Origin: Coniferiporia sulphurascens
Lineage: Eukaryota > Basidiomycota > Agaricomycetes > Hymenochaetales > Hymenochaetaceae
Reading direction: 5' to 3'
Length of the DNA: 64,000 nucleotides
NCBI GenBank assembly: GCA_002794785.1
Contig: NBBA01000015.1
Location: 496,001 to 560,000 of the forward strand
In this document: piece after piece, positions 35,463 through 47,318 of the stretch
How positions within the stretch are numbered: position 1 is the first letter of the stretch
How the letters are laid out: each line of letters starts with the position of its first letter
The notes under the pieces: model-generated
Databases searched by the model: none
Seen by the model: the letters and a program-made list of their open reading frames with translations, nothing else
Told to the model about the DNA's origin: nothing
Made by a program: the position numbers and the translations under genes

Positions 35463-38276
35463 CTAGTTGCCAATGGCAAAACCGAAGTCGGAGACATGAA
35501 CCACGGTAGGGCCACCCGGGTCAAAGACGAGGATGGGCTCCGCCTCGAAGGCGGGGTGGAGGTCAAGGAAAGAAGCCAAAAGGGGGAGGCCATCCTTGGA
35601 AAACCATTGGGATTCCATGGAGGGTAAAGGAGTTTTCCACACCACACGCCATGCGGGGAGGGTGTTAGGGCAGGATAACAGGAGATGGGCTCATGTTTCT
35701 AGAATGTGACAGGTAGGACACATGGGGTCGCGTCCCGGGATGCGTCCAAAGTACGCGCCAAAGCCGGCGTGACCGAGGAGGGTCCAGAAAACTTTGCACT
35801 TAGTGCAACGGCCGAGAGTGAGATTCTGCATGAGGGCAGATGGCTTAGTGGAGGGAGTCAGGGTGGTGCCCATGGAGTGGGCGTCCGAGGACCCTCTGGA
35901 TTTGCGACAGGCGAGAGCCCAGTCGGTCTTCCATTGTGTGAGCGCCGTAGTGGAGGCAGCTTCACGAAGGAAGCGGATGGTAGGCGGAAACGGGGAGGTG
36001 TCCGGTGGAGGATTGTCCACAATGCCAGAGGCGAGAATGTCAGCAAATTCGTTGCCTTCCACATCGGAGTGGCCCGGAACCCAGTGTAAGTGGAAGAACA
36101 CCTGGGGAAACCGCTTAGTAGCGGCTTTGAGCCATTTCCGGATGAGGAGGGCGACATTAACGCCTGGGGCCGGGCGAGGGTCGGCGAGGAGTGTAAGAGC
36201 CACTTTGCAATCCGTGTATATTTCAACCTGCGTAACCGCAGGGTGTAGGTCGTAAGAGTATGCCAGAAGCCAGGCAGCGTCGGCGAGGGTGGCAAGTTTG
36301 CAGTCCGTAGCATGGACCGATGAACCTAAGTATGTTTCGCAGGTGAGAACTGTTTCCCCACGATAGAACCAAACTCCGGCGGCACCGCTGGAATAGGAGG
36401 ATGGAGACATGCCCTTACGGGATCCGTCAGTGTAGATGAGGAGGTGGGAGGGGACGTCCTTTAGTCGGTCGATAAGGCCATGATGTGACTGAATGAGGGC
36501 CTCCCGGGCTTCTTGAGAGTGGTCAATTGCACGGTCGATGCTTATGTGTCGTAAGACTGGTAAAGCGAGCCAAGGCGGGCGAGTGTATCGGGGAACTTGT
36601 TCGCAACCAGGTGGAACCCGGTTGACGAAGGAGGTGGTGATGGTGCCTTTACACATAGTGCGTACAGGAAGCAGAGTGTGCGTAGTGGTAAGGTATCGAA
36701 TAGCCGCACAAGATTTAGTACGCTCTAGACGTAATGGGATTGGTAAGATGGAGGCGAGGACCTCAGAGGGGCCGCGTGGAGATGTGCGCCAGGATCCGAG
36801 GATACGGCGGCACGCCACAGATTGCACTAAAGTCATCTTATTGCATTTACCCTTTTGTCGTATGCCAGTGAACCAGAGGGGAGATCCCCATAGCAAGACT
36901 GGCAAAATACACCCAATGTAGAGATGTCGGAGGTGGAGCGGGTCGAGGCCGCGTAGAGTGTTGCCGAGTAATTCCAAGGCGCGAAGGGAGGACATGGCTT
37001 TGAAGCACATGCGTTGAACGTGGACCGTAAATGATAATTGCGCGTCGAAGAAAATTCCCAACCAGCGTAGAGGCCTGGAGGGGACAATCCGAAGGGGGGT
37101 AGGCCCCATCGCGGCAAAAGAATAGGGTGAATGAGGGAGTCTTCGCATAGGGCGAACCTTCGGTTAAAATGAATGAGCTCAGTTTTGTCGTCATCCAATG
37201 AAAGGCCGAGGGCATGGCATGCTGCAGAGAAGGAGACGTAGGCCTGTTCGAGGCGCGCAACGTTAGTTGTGATGGACCCCGAGGAGGTGGTGAGGAGGTG
37301 ATCATCCACATAAGCGCGGACGAAAACGGAAGGATCAGAGACCTGAAGAGAGGTGAGGAGGCTAGTCGTGAACAGTGCAGACAAAATGGGGGAGATGGGT
37401 GAGCCTTGAGGTACGCCCATATTAGGTATGGGTGTCAACGTGTCGGTAAACCCGTCAAAGGACAGGGCAACTCGACGGTCTGATACAAAGGACAGGACCC
37501 AGGAAACAAGGAGAGGGGGGAACCCTAGTTCGGAGAGGACAGCAAGTAGACGGGGATGTTGGACTGAAGGGAAAAAACCTGCGACATCAACAGCGAGTGC
37601 TGTCGTGACCTGCTGTTTAGCCCAAGCAGACTCAATTTCATTTACTAGGTCTGAGGTGGCATCCAAAACGCCCGACTTCTGTCGGGTGCCATATTGGGAG
37701 GGGGGGAGTGCGCCCAGTTCATTGGCAATGAACTGGATGCGGTTGGCGATGATCTTCTCGAGTAATTTGCCCATAGTTTCCTCGAGCGTGATGGGGCGGT
37801 ATGCGTTAAGGGCAGTGGGGTCTTTCTTATTGAGTTTGCGGAGCATCACCACCTTAGCGTCCTTCCAAGGACGGGGGTGGTGTCCAACATTCATGCACTC
37901 ATTGTATAATGCAAGAAGTGGAACACTGTGGGCGGCGTGCAGGCTTTTGAGGGCCTGGTAGCCAACACCTGTAATGCCCGGGGCACTCGAATTAGAAGTG
38001 AGATTGAGGGCATGGTCAAGTTCCTCCATGAGGATAGGATGATCGCGCATAGGGCGGGCGCCGACGTAGGAATAGGTCGGGGGGAGGGCAGTGGAAGGTT
38101 GGGTACCAAAGTACTTGGACCGGAAGGCTGAAGCCTTCTCCGCAGGAGAGTTCGCGGTGGAGTGACCCGTAACCAGAGAGGGGATAGGGGCACGTCTAGT
38201 GCCCATCGCCCACTTCGCCATTGGCCAGATTTTGTCCGGTTTGACGGAGGCGGTAAACGAGTCCGCCCACGTGTGT
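35463..38276 (-). pseudogene. LINE reverse transcriptase - RNase H polyprotein, frameshifted
   Basis: Reverse transcriptase motifs in order from 38,221 downwards: RKLNKKDPTALNAYRPI, ALAVDVAGFFPSVQH, GVPQGSPISPILSALF, catalytic FVRAYVDDHLL, LSLDDDKTELIHF. A frameshift near 37,130-37,150 moves the frame (NRRFALCEDSLIHP to YSFAAMG). The RNase H domain follows: IYTDGS, EIYTDCK, WVPGHSDVEGNEFAD. The position usually held by the catalytic Glu reads CKLATLADA, so that residue seems lost. The C-terminal Cys/His knuckle DPMCPTCHILET is cut by a TGA at 35,691-35,693 but resumes in frame (AHLLLSCPNT) and runs to the true stop at 35,463. One frameshift and one nonsense mutation mean it is dead. Confidence 0.88.
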
Positions 38277-38290
38277 TAATTGTGATTGAT
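38277..38290. repeat. Target-site duplication of the LINE (5' side of element)
   Basis: TAATTGTGATTGAT, the second copy of the 14-bp duplication. Confidence 0.88.
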
Positions 38291-40092
38291 CTCAGCCCTA
38301 GCCTGCCTGCGGTCGAGTGTTGATTGTTGATGCGTTCTGGTGTTTTACTTTCCGTTTTTGGGGTTGAACTAGGATTACACGGGTTACATCATGCGTACTG
38401 CTGCTTCCGAACCTTATGCGCATGCTTCTGCCGTGACACAAAGCACACGTGACTCGGCTACCGGATGTGGACACAATGAAAATCCCCAAAAAGGGACCCC
38501 GGCAGACGTCGAACGAATAGGGCGATACGAGTGTATAGATCGACGCGCCTCCCGAGATTCGATTTACCGCTTACTTACTTCCGCGCGTCAGCCAATTTCC
38601 CTCGGTGCTAATCGAGCTTTTACGATCTCTTGACCTGGCCAGTCCTGGTAGGCCGGCTCCCAGTATTACTTCATTATGCTTTCGTTTTACTTTTCATTAG
38701 GCTAAAGTGGGTTGTATAGCCGCAGGTCTCGTCTCTCGTTTAAACTGAAACGGATATTCGGGTTTATATGGGGTGCACTGTATATACATACTTATATGTA
38801 ACGCGGTAGCTTAATTTTTTTCTTACTTGTCAGGAACATCTGTGGTGAATATTAATGTAATTGGCTGGGAATTGGGACCTTGAATCCTTGATGCAGGGTG
38901 GACGCCCAAGTTGCAGTCCGAGTCCGATAGCGCGTACGGAAGGTGACACGGAGACGAACTGAGATCGGGAGGGAGGGAGGAGGAAGCCCGCACGGGGGTG
39001 GTGACACCCGTTTTGGGCTGCGTCCGCCAACGCCAGAGCCGCCTCCGCGTCTCCGCGTTTTCGTTTCCCCCCAGATCACAGATCAGATCTGGGGATCGCG
39101 AGTGAGTGGTACCGTCGGATTTACGAGGTCGATATATTGCGTGTGGGATGTGTAGTGACGCGTGTGTGCGCGATATGCCATGTGCGATATGCTGTAGTGA
39201 CGATTGGGCGGGGCCGCTATCTGGAGTGCCGGGCGCTGACAGCGGGGGGCTCGGGCGAGTTCGCGCTTGCTGGTCCATGGCCCCGGGCGAGGCTCTGGGC
39301 CGGGATCGACAGTCCGTCACGCGTGAGTGTTACGTATTCGGACTCCGCACTCCGCAACACAGCCTCGGGCCAACGGCACGGAAGTATACTTGAACTCAAG
39401 CCCTTGTTGCGACGGGGTAAGCACCGCACGCTCAGAACTTACCCCTGTGGAGGGAAGCATCTGTGGAAGAAGGCAGAGAGGTACGTTTCATTATCGGGCG
39501 CGGGCGAAGCGTGGCTGGGCATCTTGAACCTTGTACGAAGAGGATAAACGCGCATGAGGGAATTTCTGGACTCGGAAGAGGACACTACGGAATCGGGTGT
39601 GCATCGAGAGAGAAAAATGGACCCGTCGATCCGGATGCAATGCAAAATACAAAGGCCCTCTAATGCCGCGCGCTGGCGGGTGGCAGCTGGCGAGCTGGCG
39701 GGAGTGGGCGTCTGTGGTCGCTGACGTCAGCATCGGTGATGGGCAGCAGCGCCTCGCGTCGGCTGGCCGGCTGCTCGCCGAGCCATCCGAAGGGGACCAG
39801 CTATTTCTTCCGTGCCGAGGATGCCTTCTTTTGTAAGGGATTATATTAATATTTTATAATATACTCTCAGATCTCGATCCACGATTAGCGCTTCTTCGTT
39901 ATATTCGATATTTGCCATGCCATAAGCGCTTCGTCTTTTGCTCTTCTACTAACTACGCCATGCACTCCTGCTTAAAACGCCGCGCGATTACTCCCTCCTA
40001 TCCCCCATCCGATCCCGCACCCTTCCCGCCCTCTCCCCCCGCCGCACACTCACACCCCCACCACACCCACACCGACCACACCCATCTTCAGC
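38291..40092. promoter_or_regulatory. Upstream region of the left TEA-domain gene
   Basis: No gene seen. It is mirrored at about 56,919-58,765. The last 90 bp before the ATG are strongly pyrimidine-rich (40,005-40,090: CCCGCCCTCTCCCCCC, then CAC/ACC repeats), a common leader type for fungal regulators. Further up are AT-rich ATATTAATATTTTATAATATA (about 39,841-39,865) and GC-rich segments. Confidence 0.45.
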
Positions 40093-42023
40093 ATGTCGAC
40101 CTTTCTCTCAGAAGAGGACTTTGGCGCGAACAACGAGCACGTCGCTGACACTATCGTCAAAGCTCGCAAGAGCTGGAAGACAGTCAAGGGCAAGTCTGAG
40201 CCCGTCTGGCCTCCCCATCTCGAAAAGGCACTCGTCCAAGGTCTGTCCTCGTCACCGCAGTCGCCGGCTTGGCGCCCGCCGTTACGGAATCCCACTGACA
40301 GTCCCATGCAGCCCTCCTCCAGTACAAGCCCACCGACACACGCTACGCTCGCGCACTCGGTCGCTTCCCCAAGCGCAACCGCTTCATCTCGGACTTCATC
40401 TTCGAGGCCACTGGCGTACGTCGTAGCCCCAAGCAGGTCGGCAGTCGTCTGCAGCAGCTCAAGGACGTCACATGCGGCAAACAGCGTGAGTTTCTGGATT
40501 TCCGCCGAGCGCGCGTTCTTGGCAGTCTAGAGCCCCGAGTCCTGACGGCAACTCCCTCTCCCGTTTAGTCCTCAATCACGTCGCGAGTTGGTCGTTGAAC
40601 CCGAACTCAATGACGGGCCCTGGGTCCACAGGCTCGAGCCTGATTGACTATCGCGTACATGGTGAGTGCACCCATCTGGACGCGTTTGCACAAAAGACTT
40701 ACCCACCCTTTCAGGCGACTCACCCTCACCCAACTCGTCGCTCGCCCAGCTCGGTGGCACGAGCGTCTATGCTAACAGCGACTCCTCTTCGCCCCGCGCT
40801 ACTTCGCTTTACTCCCCCAGCACATCATACGGCTCTCCTCCAGTGACACCCCACACCCGTCGCCTCACTGCTCTCGTCACATTCGACCCCGCCGCCGCCT
40901 CCGTGTCAGACCAGCTGCAGCCACTCAAGAGCTTCGCAGGCTGCCTCGCCCGTCCGGAGACCGTCTTCGCGGCAGACAAGGCTACCGCGCCGCTCGCACT
41001 CTCGGGGACAGAGCCCACTGCGTCTTTCACCTCGCGCGACCCTATCGCTGCACAGTCCATCACCACGCTCTGGGTGAGCCCATCTGCGCCGGGCGACCAC
41101 GCACCGCTTAAGAAGGTTGGCTCCTTCAGCGACCCGCTCACGTGTATGCGGATGCCTTCTGCGCACGGCTCGGTAGCCTCACAGTCGTTCTACACTGTTG
41201 GAGAGCCCCAGCTCTCATCGTCTTCTCGTCACGCGCAGGCCCAGCGTGAGTGCTTCGTGTACAAGACGCGTCTCGTCGACAACCCCATGTGGATCTCGCT
41301 TTGCGGTGAAAGGGGTCAGTGCATACTTTCTAGTCCTTGGTGTAATCCTTCTGACATTAGTTATTCGCCCATACTTCTAGCGGGACTCGACAGGTACTCC
41401 ATCACGCAGGACCTGGTCTACAGCTTCGACAGTCCGACTACGCGCCGTGGCGAGGTCTTCCTCAGCATCTCGTATCATTTCGTGTGCGCCACGCCATTCT
41501 TGTCGCCGAATCACTCTCTTGGCATCCACGGGTCGATCTCGCCTGCGTCCTCGCCCTCGCTTGAGCACGCGAACCCCGGCTCGCTTCTCCACCCGCACTC
41601 ATACGCGAGCGCACACCACCATCAGGCGATGCATAGTCGGCATTCTCAGTCTCAGCTCCTTCAGCAGCCACAGCCTCACGTTTCGTATGCCGTCCACTCT
41701 CATGGATACTCGACGCATCCCCGGCTCTCGTTGCCTACGCTGACTGCGGACGATATGGGCATGGTGAGCATGGTGCGCCTCTATTTTGTTTTTTTCTTCA
41801 TTATTTAATTTATTTATTGTGGCTGGTTGTGTGTTCTTAGAAGAACTACCTACGTGTGCAGCCTCAGAATCCGCTCATCGGTGGGTCACCGACGCCGTCG
41901 GATTTTGCACCCTCGATGGGTTTAGGAGCGTCGCCATATGAGCTAGAGTACGAAGGGCTCGGGCTGACTGATATCGATGTACACAACTTCCGCCTCAGCG
42001 CGAGCCTCGCCACAAGTCCATGA
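40093..42023 (+). CDS. TEA/ATTS-domain transcription factor (AbaA/Tec1 family), left copy, open reading frame intact
   Basis: Exons 40093-40240, 40312-40485, 40569-40661, 40715-41314, 41381-41772, 41841-42023 give 529 residues. The TEA DNA-binding domain is at about residues 37-107: EPVWPPHLEKALVQALLQY, GRFPKRNRFISDFIF, RRSPKQVGSRLQQLKD. The rest is Ser/Pro/His-rich with a conserved block WISLCGERAGLDRYSITQDLVYSF. The intron at 41315-41380 is 66 bp and stays open if retained. Intron 1 has a weak GTCTGT donor (GTATGT in the right copy). The last intron could instead start at 41764 (GTGAGC). The family binds CATTCC-type sites and controls development (conidiation, filamentation, invasive growth) in other fungi; the role here is an inference. 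The final residues (FRLSASLATSP) differ from the right copy because a duplication breakpoint falls just before the stop. Confidence 0.87.
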
Positions 42024-42213
42024 TGTTGTTTGGAACATTACGGCCGCATGGCCGCCCACGACGATCAGTGGGACCACGGGCGTTGTGAGCCTCATCCCGA
42101 CGTACACTCCCATGCTACCCCTACCGATCCTGCCTCCTGACACGTTCGCCGGTGCACCGGGGATGCTGATTGTCGGTGACGGCATGGCGAATCCCTCTGC
42201 GGCGGCCGTGTGA
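42024..42213 (+). pseudogene. GH5 exo-beta-1,3-glucanase C-terminal tail only (unit A3)
   Basis: AAWPPTTISGTTGVVSLIPTYTP and PPDTFAGAPGMLIVGDGMA (about 42,046-42,190) match the tail at the end of the A1 glucanase (AWPPTTISGVTGDVSLMPTYT). Nothing of the catalytic domain remains; the sequence to the left belongs to the TEA gene. The fragment directly abuts the TEA stop and marks the left breakpoint of unit A3. Confidence 0.75.
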
Positions 42214-45200
42214 CGGAGGTCGGTGGGTGCAGCTAGTATGTGGGGCCTAAAAAGATTATATGATATCCTCAGGGGTATCTTATTTGCAATACCCTTTTAT
42301 CCAGCCCTGATCCGTGGCTTGCACTCAGCCTGACCGCACCCATCTATTGCGTGTACAGACAGCGCAATTCCTGTGAGGCTTGCACACTGAATGTTGCTTA
42401 CTTCCCCACCGATGGCATGAGTTGCAAACGCAAAGGCCTGTCTGCAATACTTTCTCATGATTTCCCCCATGCACGGCACCCATCACGGCGACTCATGTTT
42501 TTTCTCGTCATCATCGCCCAATTGGCACATTTCGGGCTATTCCGCTCGTTCATTAGCTGAGAAGACCCAGACGCCTGACCTTATTGGCTCTAGCCGACTC
42601 CCTTTATTTCTCATTGGCTCCTAGGCGTCCCTCAGCACAAAGGCAACTACGCTATCCACCTCACACACCCACACTAAGCCCGCGAAACGCACGGCACCCT
42701 GATCTACATCTGCCACAACATGTCACCGCTCTGTCTATTTGTAAACGCTATTTCTTATTGGACGACCACGCTCTATCCGGTCTACATGCAAAGTCGATTG
42801 GTTCCGCCGGGCAGATGTGCGACGTCCCGGCTCTGACACGCGCTCATTATGCCCTTCTCCTCGCTCCCCCTCACTTCGCATGCATACAAACGCCTGTGTC
42901 CTTTTTCATTGGCATCCGTGAAAACGCACCCCATTCCCTAATAACGCTCATCTTGCCAGCTTCCCAAGCTGCTTTTTATTGATGTGCGCCGGCTGCTACC
43001 CAACGTGCCTGGGACAATTACCTCCCGTATTGGTGCCAGCTACCCAAAACTAATACCGGCGTTAAAGAAAGGCTTGATTTTCCCCTTTTCTCGTTTCTTG
43101 TGTTTCAGGTGCGCATACACCGCGTAGGTGCGAATGTATCACCGGAGGCGGCTATCGTATTTCTCTCGGATGTGACTCTGCCTCCGTAAATAACTGCCTT
43201 TTATGGATCGTCATCTCTTACTCAGCCATAAACTTAATCAATTCTATCAATCTACTCCTACTACTTTCCACTTTATCTAGATAAATTCTTGTATCGTGTG
43301 TTCCACTATATCCCTTTCAGTCGTGTGGGACATGGACACAATTTCCCTTTTGTTATGATATGGTCCTATCTTTATCTTTGTTCACCATACCTGCTTAATA
43401 TCTCCCTTACATGTTCCACTTGTAAACCGCTGTCGCGAGTTCCGAATTACTGCAATTGTGCCTGCTATCCGTTCCTATCTACAACGCACATAAGAACTCA
43501 TTCTTCTCTTAAAGGGGTGATATTCAACATAGCACATGGACACCTGTCCCGACTTGGGAAAGCACTGCTGTGACTAGTTCCAGAAGCAGACACCACAATA
43601 CAATAATTTCAGCGGGCCCCGCCGCAGCGCGTACTCAAGACGTGCATTTGTAATTCATTTGGAATCGATCTCGTAGAAACGACGCTTCCGAAGTCCAATT
43701 CTAGACCGCAACTCCCTCATCTACTGTAGAGTCGCAGGACCATAGGCATGTGCGAGAAGCTGATTCGAATGTCTACTGTAACTTAGCTTAACGAATTAGT
43801 GGTGTTCGGCGATAAAAGTTGATACCAATACAAAATAATTTAATTAATGAGCGCACGTATAAGTATCGTAAGCGATATATAAGCGCGAATATGCGGAATC
43901 GGTTACTTCAAATGTGAGGATGAGATACAGTACACACTGTATTGTATTCCGATTTCCGGCCCGGGCGTGCGGCCCGATGCGCCAATTAGTGCACATTTAT
44001 CCTCAATATATTGATTATGATGGGTATGCAGCCACGCGAGCGACGAACCGAGGGTGGGAGTCGGCGCAGTGCTGAGTCCGAAGGCACCGACCTGAGCCTG
44101 TGTCTGGATTCAAGTACCGAGTGCCCCTGCCCGAGCATTGAGTGCCACTGGCACGTACCGAACGACGACTCGGAGCACCGAGCGTCGGGGCTCGGAGTGC
44201 CACCGTGCCTGCATCATGATCTCGGAGATGCGCATCGGGAGACTGGGGGCCTAGGGCCCGACTATGTCGGGGCAGTAGGCGACTGGTTGACTGAGCAGTC
44301 GGGCTATTGAGTTTTTGGAAACCTGCGCGAAATTTTGGATCCCCAAGTCGTGCGCGACAATAAACACACAGACTGGTGTTACTCTTATGTTACTCTTACT
44401 ACTGGCTAGCTTACAAGCTCTGAACCCGCGAAGCATCTTGACGCCTAGGGTCATATATATACCATTGTTGTTCCTTTAGAAAGTACTGCGGTGAAGAAGT
44501 GTTGTGTATATATACTGTGTAATGGAGGTGGGTGTTAGGACCTATAGGTAACAGGGGTCTCTGGTGTGGCGCACCCGAACTTTGGAGCGGGATGTGTTTG
44601 TAAATCGGGATAGGAGTATAGGCAGGGCCTTGCTTAGTGTTACTACGCTCGCCCCCGGCCAAAACATGGTCCTGAAGGAGGCTGAGGCGGTAGAAGGAGC
44701 ACCAGGAGAAGCTTCAATATACGGTACACAGTAAGTTCTACTTGCTTGGATTTGAAGGTTTAGGTTTCCGAATGACTTCCTGCTTCGCCAACTTGAATCA
44801 CGCGCACACTGCCGCGCTCTTAAGAGGCACTTGTTAACATTCGTACATCATGCTCTGGAACAAACTAACAAGAAAAGTTCATCATCGTCCCAGGCCGCAG
44901 ATCTTGCTGTGTATACTTGGACGATATGCATTGGCCGCGACTTCTTGACTTCTCAAGCTCCGGGACGTGCACTAGAAGAGTCTGCAACACGACACGTTTC
45001 CAGCATGTATATCTATTGAGAAAACGGACGGCTGCTGGATGGGTGTGCTACGTATGGGTGGAACAGTGCCGCGACCGTTCCGAAGAAGACGAGTCTACTA
45101 GCAATTACTCACGGTAATATTATCACGAAGGGCCACCTGCAACAGCGGAACAAGCCCCGTTGCTTATCAAAATCAAAGGAAAACGGCACTCAACCTCTGG

Positions 45201-45352
45201 AATCTGATGACCGGGTTTCTCCGCGACTGGCTCTCGCACGGTCTACCTTCTATTTATTTTTCCTTTCTCTTCTTTTTCTCGACTTACCTGGCGAGAATAA
45301 GACGATCCGCGTTGCCGAAATATCCTCTCAGAACGAACGGACTCGGAACTTG

Positions 45353-45385
<33 letters not shown>

Positions 45386-47318
45386 GTTCGCAAGAACGAA
45401 CAAACTTGAAAGAGAAACGAGCGAAGTTTCCCACGCTGGGCCGTAAGCGGTCAAGCGCCCATGCGTCATAACTGACCGCATTCGACGAGGTACGACCTTC
45501 TCTTCTTCCCTCCACACCCATCCTTTCTCTCTTTCAATTGAGGCTGCGGGAAAATGTTCAGCACTAGCAGTCGCGCGCAGACGCCCCCAAGGACGATAAA
45601 CTGGGTCCGCACGTATAGCCGGGCGCTTGAACGCATCAACTTCGTCCGAGAACCCAATTGTTTGAAGCTTGGGTTCGGCAACAGAGAATCGAAGGCATCA
45701 TGTGAGAGGGAGATCGTGAGGAATGAAGAGCTCGGCATAAAGATGGGTTCTCGAAGTTGGACCAGGTCGACATGATGCGTCGTCACGAGTCGTGATCTCT
45801 CAAAGAGCTTGTGAAGGCGGGAAGCCACGGACGCTGGGAACGCCTGCTACGAACCGTGTTGACGCATAGCAAACACGTCCACGACGAACAAGTGAAGAAT
45901 CGGTTGGTGTTTCAGAAAAGTACTTCTTTTTTTTTGGCTGGTGGGACTGACAGAGTTATTATGCGTTAAGTACGGGAGTTCCAAAGCTCTAGTAGCCGCG
46001 AGCCATATACAAATTCTAAGCATATCGTTGCTTAGTCACCAGGCGCTCACTAAAAATAGGCAAGCGCCCTCCAGGCAACGCAAAAGAATGATAATAGAAG
46101 CACTCAGTGGCGCTCAGCGCCGCAGAATTGCGAAGTCGTGAGCAATGATACGGTTCACCAAGGCACACCGATGGAGGTGAGTCCGAATTATAGGGGGGTT
46201 AGTCAGAAAGAGAGAGAAACGGAGGTCGTAAAACGCGGCGGTAGTTGGAATCGGTTGCGGGGTTGGACTGTTCGGTTCTGCATCGTCCTTTGGAGCCCCT
46301 GTTTTCCCCCTGTTTCTCACAGATCTATTCGGATCTATATTCAAGGCTTCCGCACCCTCGCGATACGCAACACGCATTCTGCAGGAAGGCAAAACCGGTG
46401 CATATCAAAGGCGAGCGAGTAGAGGAGATAGGCGCATGGTTCCGGTCATCCTTCTACGATCTTTACTGATGGGTAGTGCGAAAGCGAATAGTAGACCGGC
46501 CAACGTAAAGTGGGAAGAGTCTCAGAAGCAAAGATGAAAGAACTCGGTGGAAGAGGCTTGTAGTGATGGCGCTGGCAGCAGCCACCAGAAACACAGCCGC
46601 TGATACCCGAGCCTCCACAAGGCAGTATGGAAAGAGGAAATGATGTTTCTGCACGGGGGAAAACTGATGCACGGGAGACATCGTCTGATAGAGATGACGA
46701 TTACACCGAATAAGGTACAGGTGCACCCCCATCTGCTTCTCCCAGGACACGCCGAAGTACAGGATCCTGAGAGTCCAACAACACGACGGACCTTCAAACG
46801 CAGGAAGATACGCAGCTACTGGGCGCGGATTTTAGCTTGCAATGGAAGACACTCGGTGCTTGTTGGTGACTAGTGTAACGAATGAGGCTGAAGCTCCCCG
46901 GTCATATGCATACACATACACCCGCACCGGTTTCGAGTCCGTCGTACGGGACCCGATAAGCCTATTAGCGCAATTAGGTTGTCGATATCGGTATATAAAC
47001 AGGAAAGGATCATGCTACTACTGAACAAGGACGATCACTTGCCGACGTAACTTCGCTCGATGCACCGATGAATATTTGTTCACGGTCTAGGCTTGTTTAA
47101 CTCTAAAAACTTCAAGGGATGGCCGCATGCTTAATCAAGGCGAACTGGCATTCGGTCCGATCTCCGCGCGAGCGACTATGAATATCACCAAGCCACAAAT
47201 CTCGACTATCCCTGGGGGTCCGGGGACACTTATCATTCTACCTAAGAGTTGGAGTTTACACCTCTATTGCGTAGAATGTTGTGCATTATTATGAAGCTAC
47301 AGTCCTCGGATGCGCTAA
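42214..47318. other. Repeated non-coding spacer of unit A3
   Basis: No gene recognised. Landmarks shared with A1/A2: CTTTTATCCAGCCCTGATCC (42,293), CCGAG-rich block (44,090-44,205), T/C tract (45,250-45,280) followed by an AAAAGAAAAGAAAAG simple repeat (45,356-45,385), GGCGCTCACTAAAAATAGGCAAGCGCC hairpin-like pair (46,043-46,069), GGAAGACACTCGG (46,841). About 430 bp near 46,750-47,180 are absent from A1. Confidence 0.5.

Larger units (their letters stand above)
35268..38276 (-). mobile_element. 5'-truncated non-LTR retrotransposon (LINE) with RNase H
   Basis: A 3.0 kb element on minus bounded by a perfect 14-bp target duplication and ending in poly(A). It begins inside coding sequence, so the endonuclease part is missing (5' truncation). 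The same point in the right arm (around 58,770) is an empty site, GTGTAATTGG joined directly to the sequence that here follows 38,290, so insertion post-dates the arm duplication. RT plus RNase H plus a terminal Cys/His motif fits a Tad1/I-type fungal LINE; the clade is an inference. Confidence 0.9.
30115..42007 (+). repeat. Left arm of a giant inverted repeat
   Basis: It pairs, reverse-complemented, with 54,976-64,000. Position 30,115 (AGGAAGATTAATAGT) matches the last bases of the window, and 42,007 (CGCCTCAGCGCGAGCC) matches 54,976-54,996. Without the LINE (35,268-38,290 with one target copy) the arm is about 8.9 kb, the same as the visible right arm (about 9.0 kb). The outer end is not defined, because the right arm runs off the window. 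Coding exons of the TEA gene are nearly identical between arms, while non-coding DNA differs often, with indels. Confidence 0.9.

Noticed and set aside
37428..37961. 177-codon frame on + inside the LINE
   Set aside because: Antisense of the reverse transcriptase, which is unambiguous on minus.
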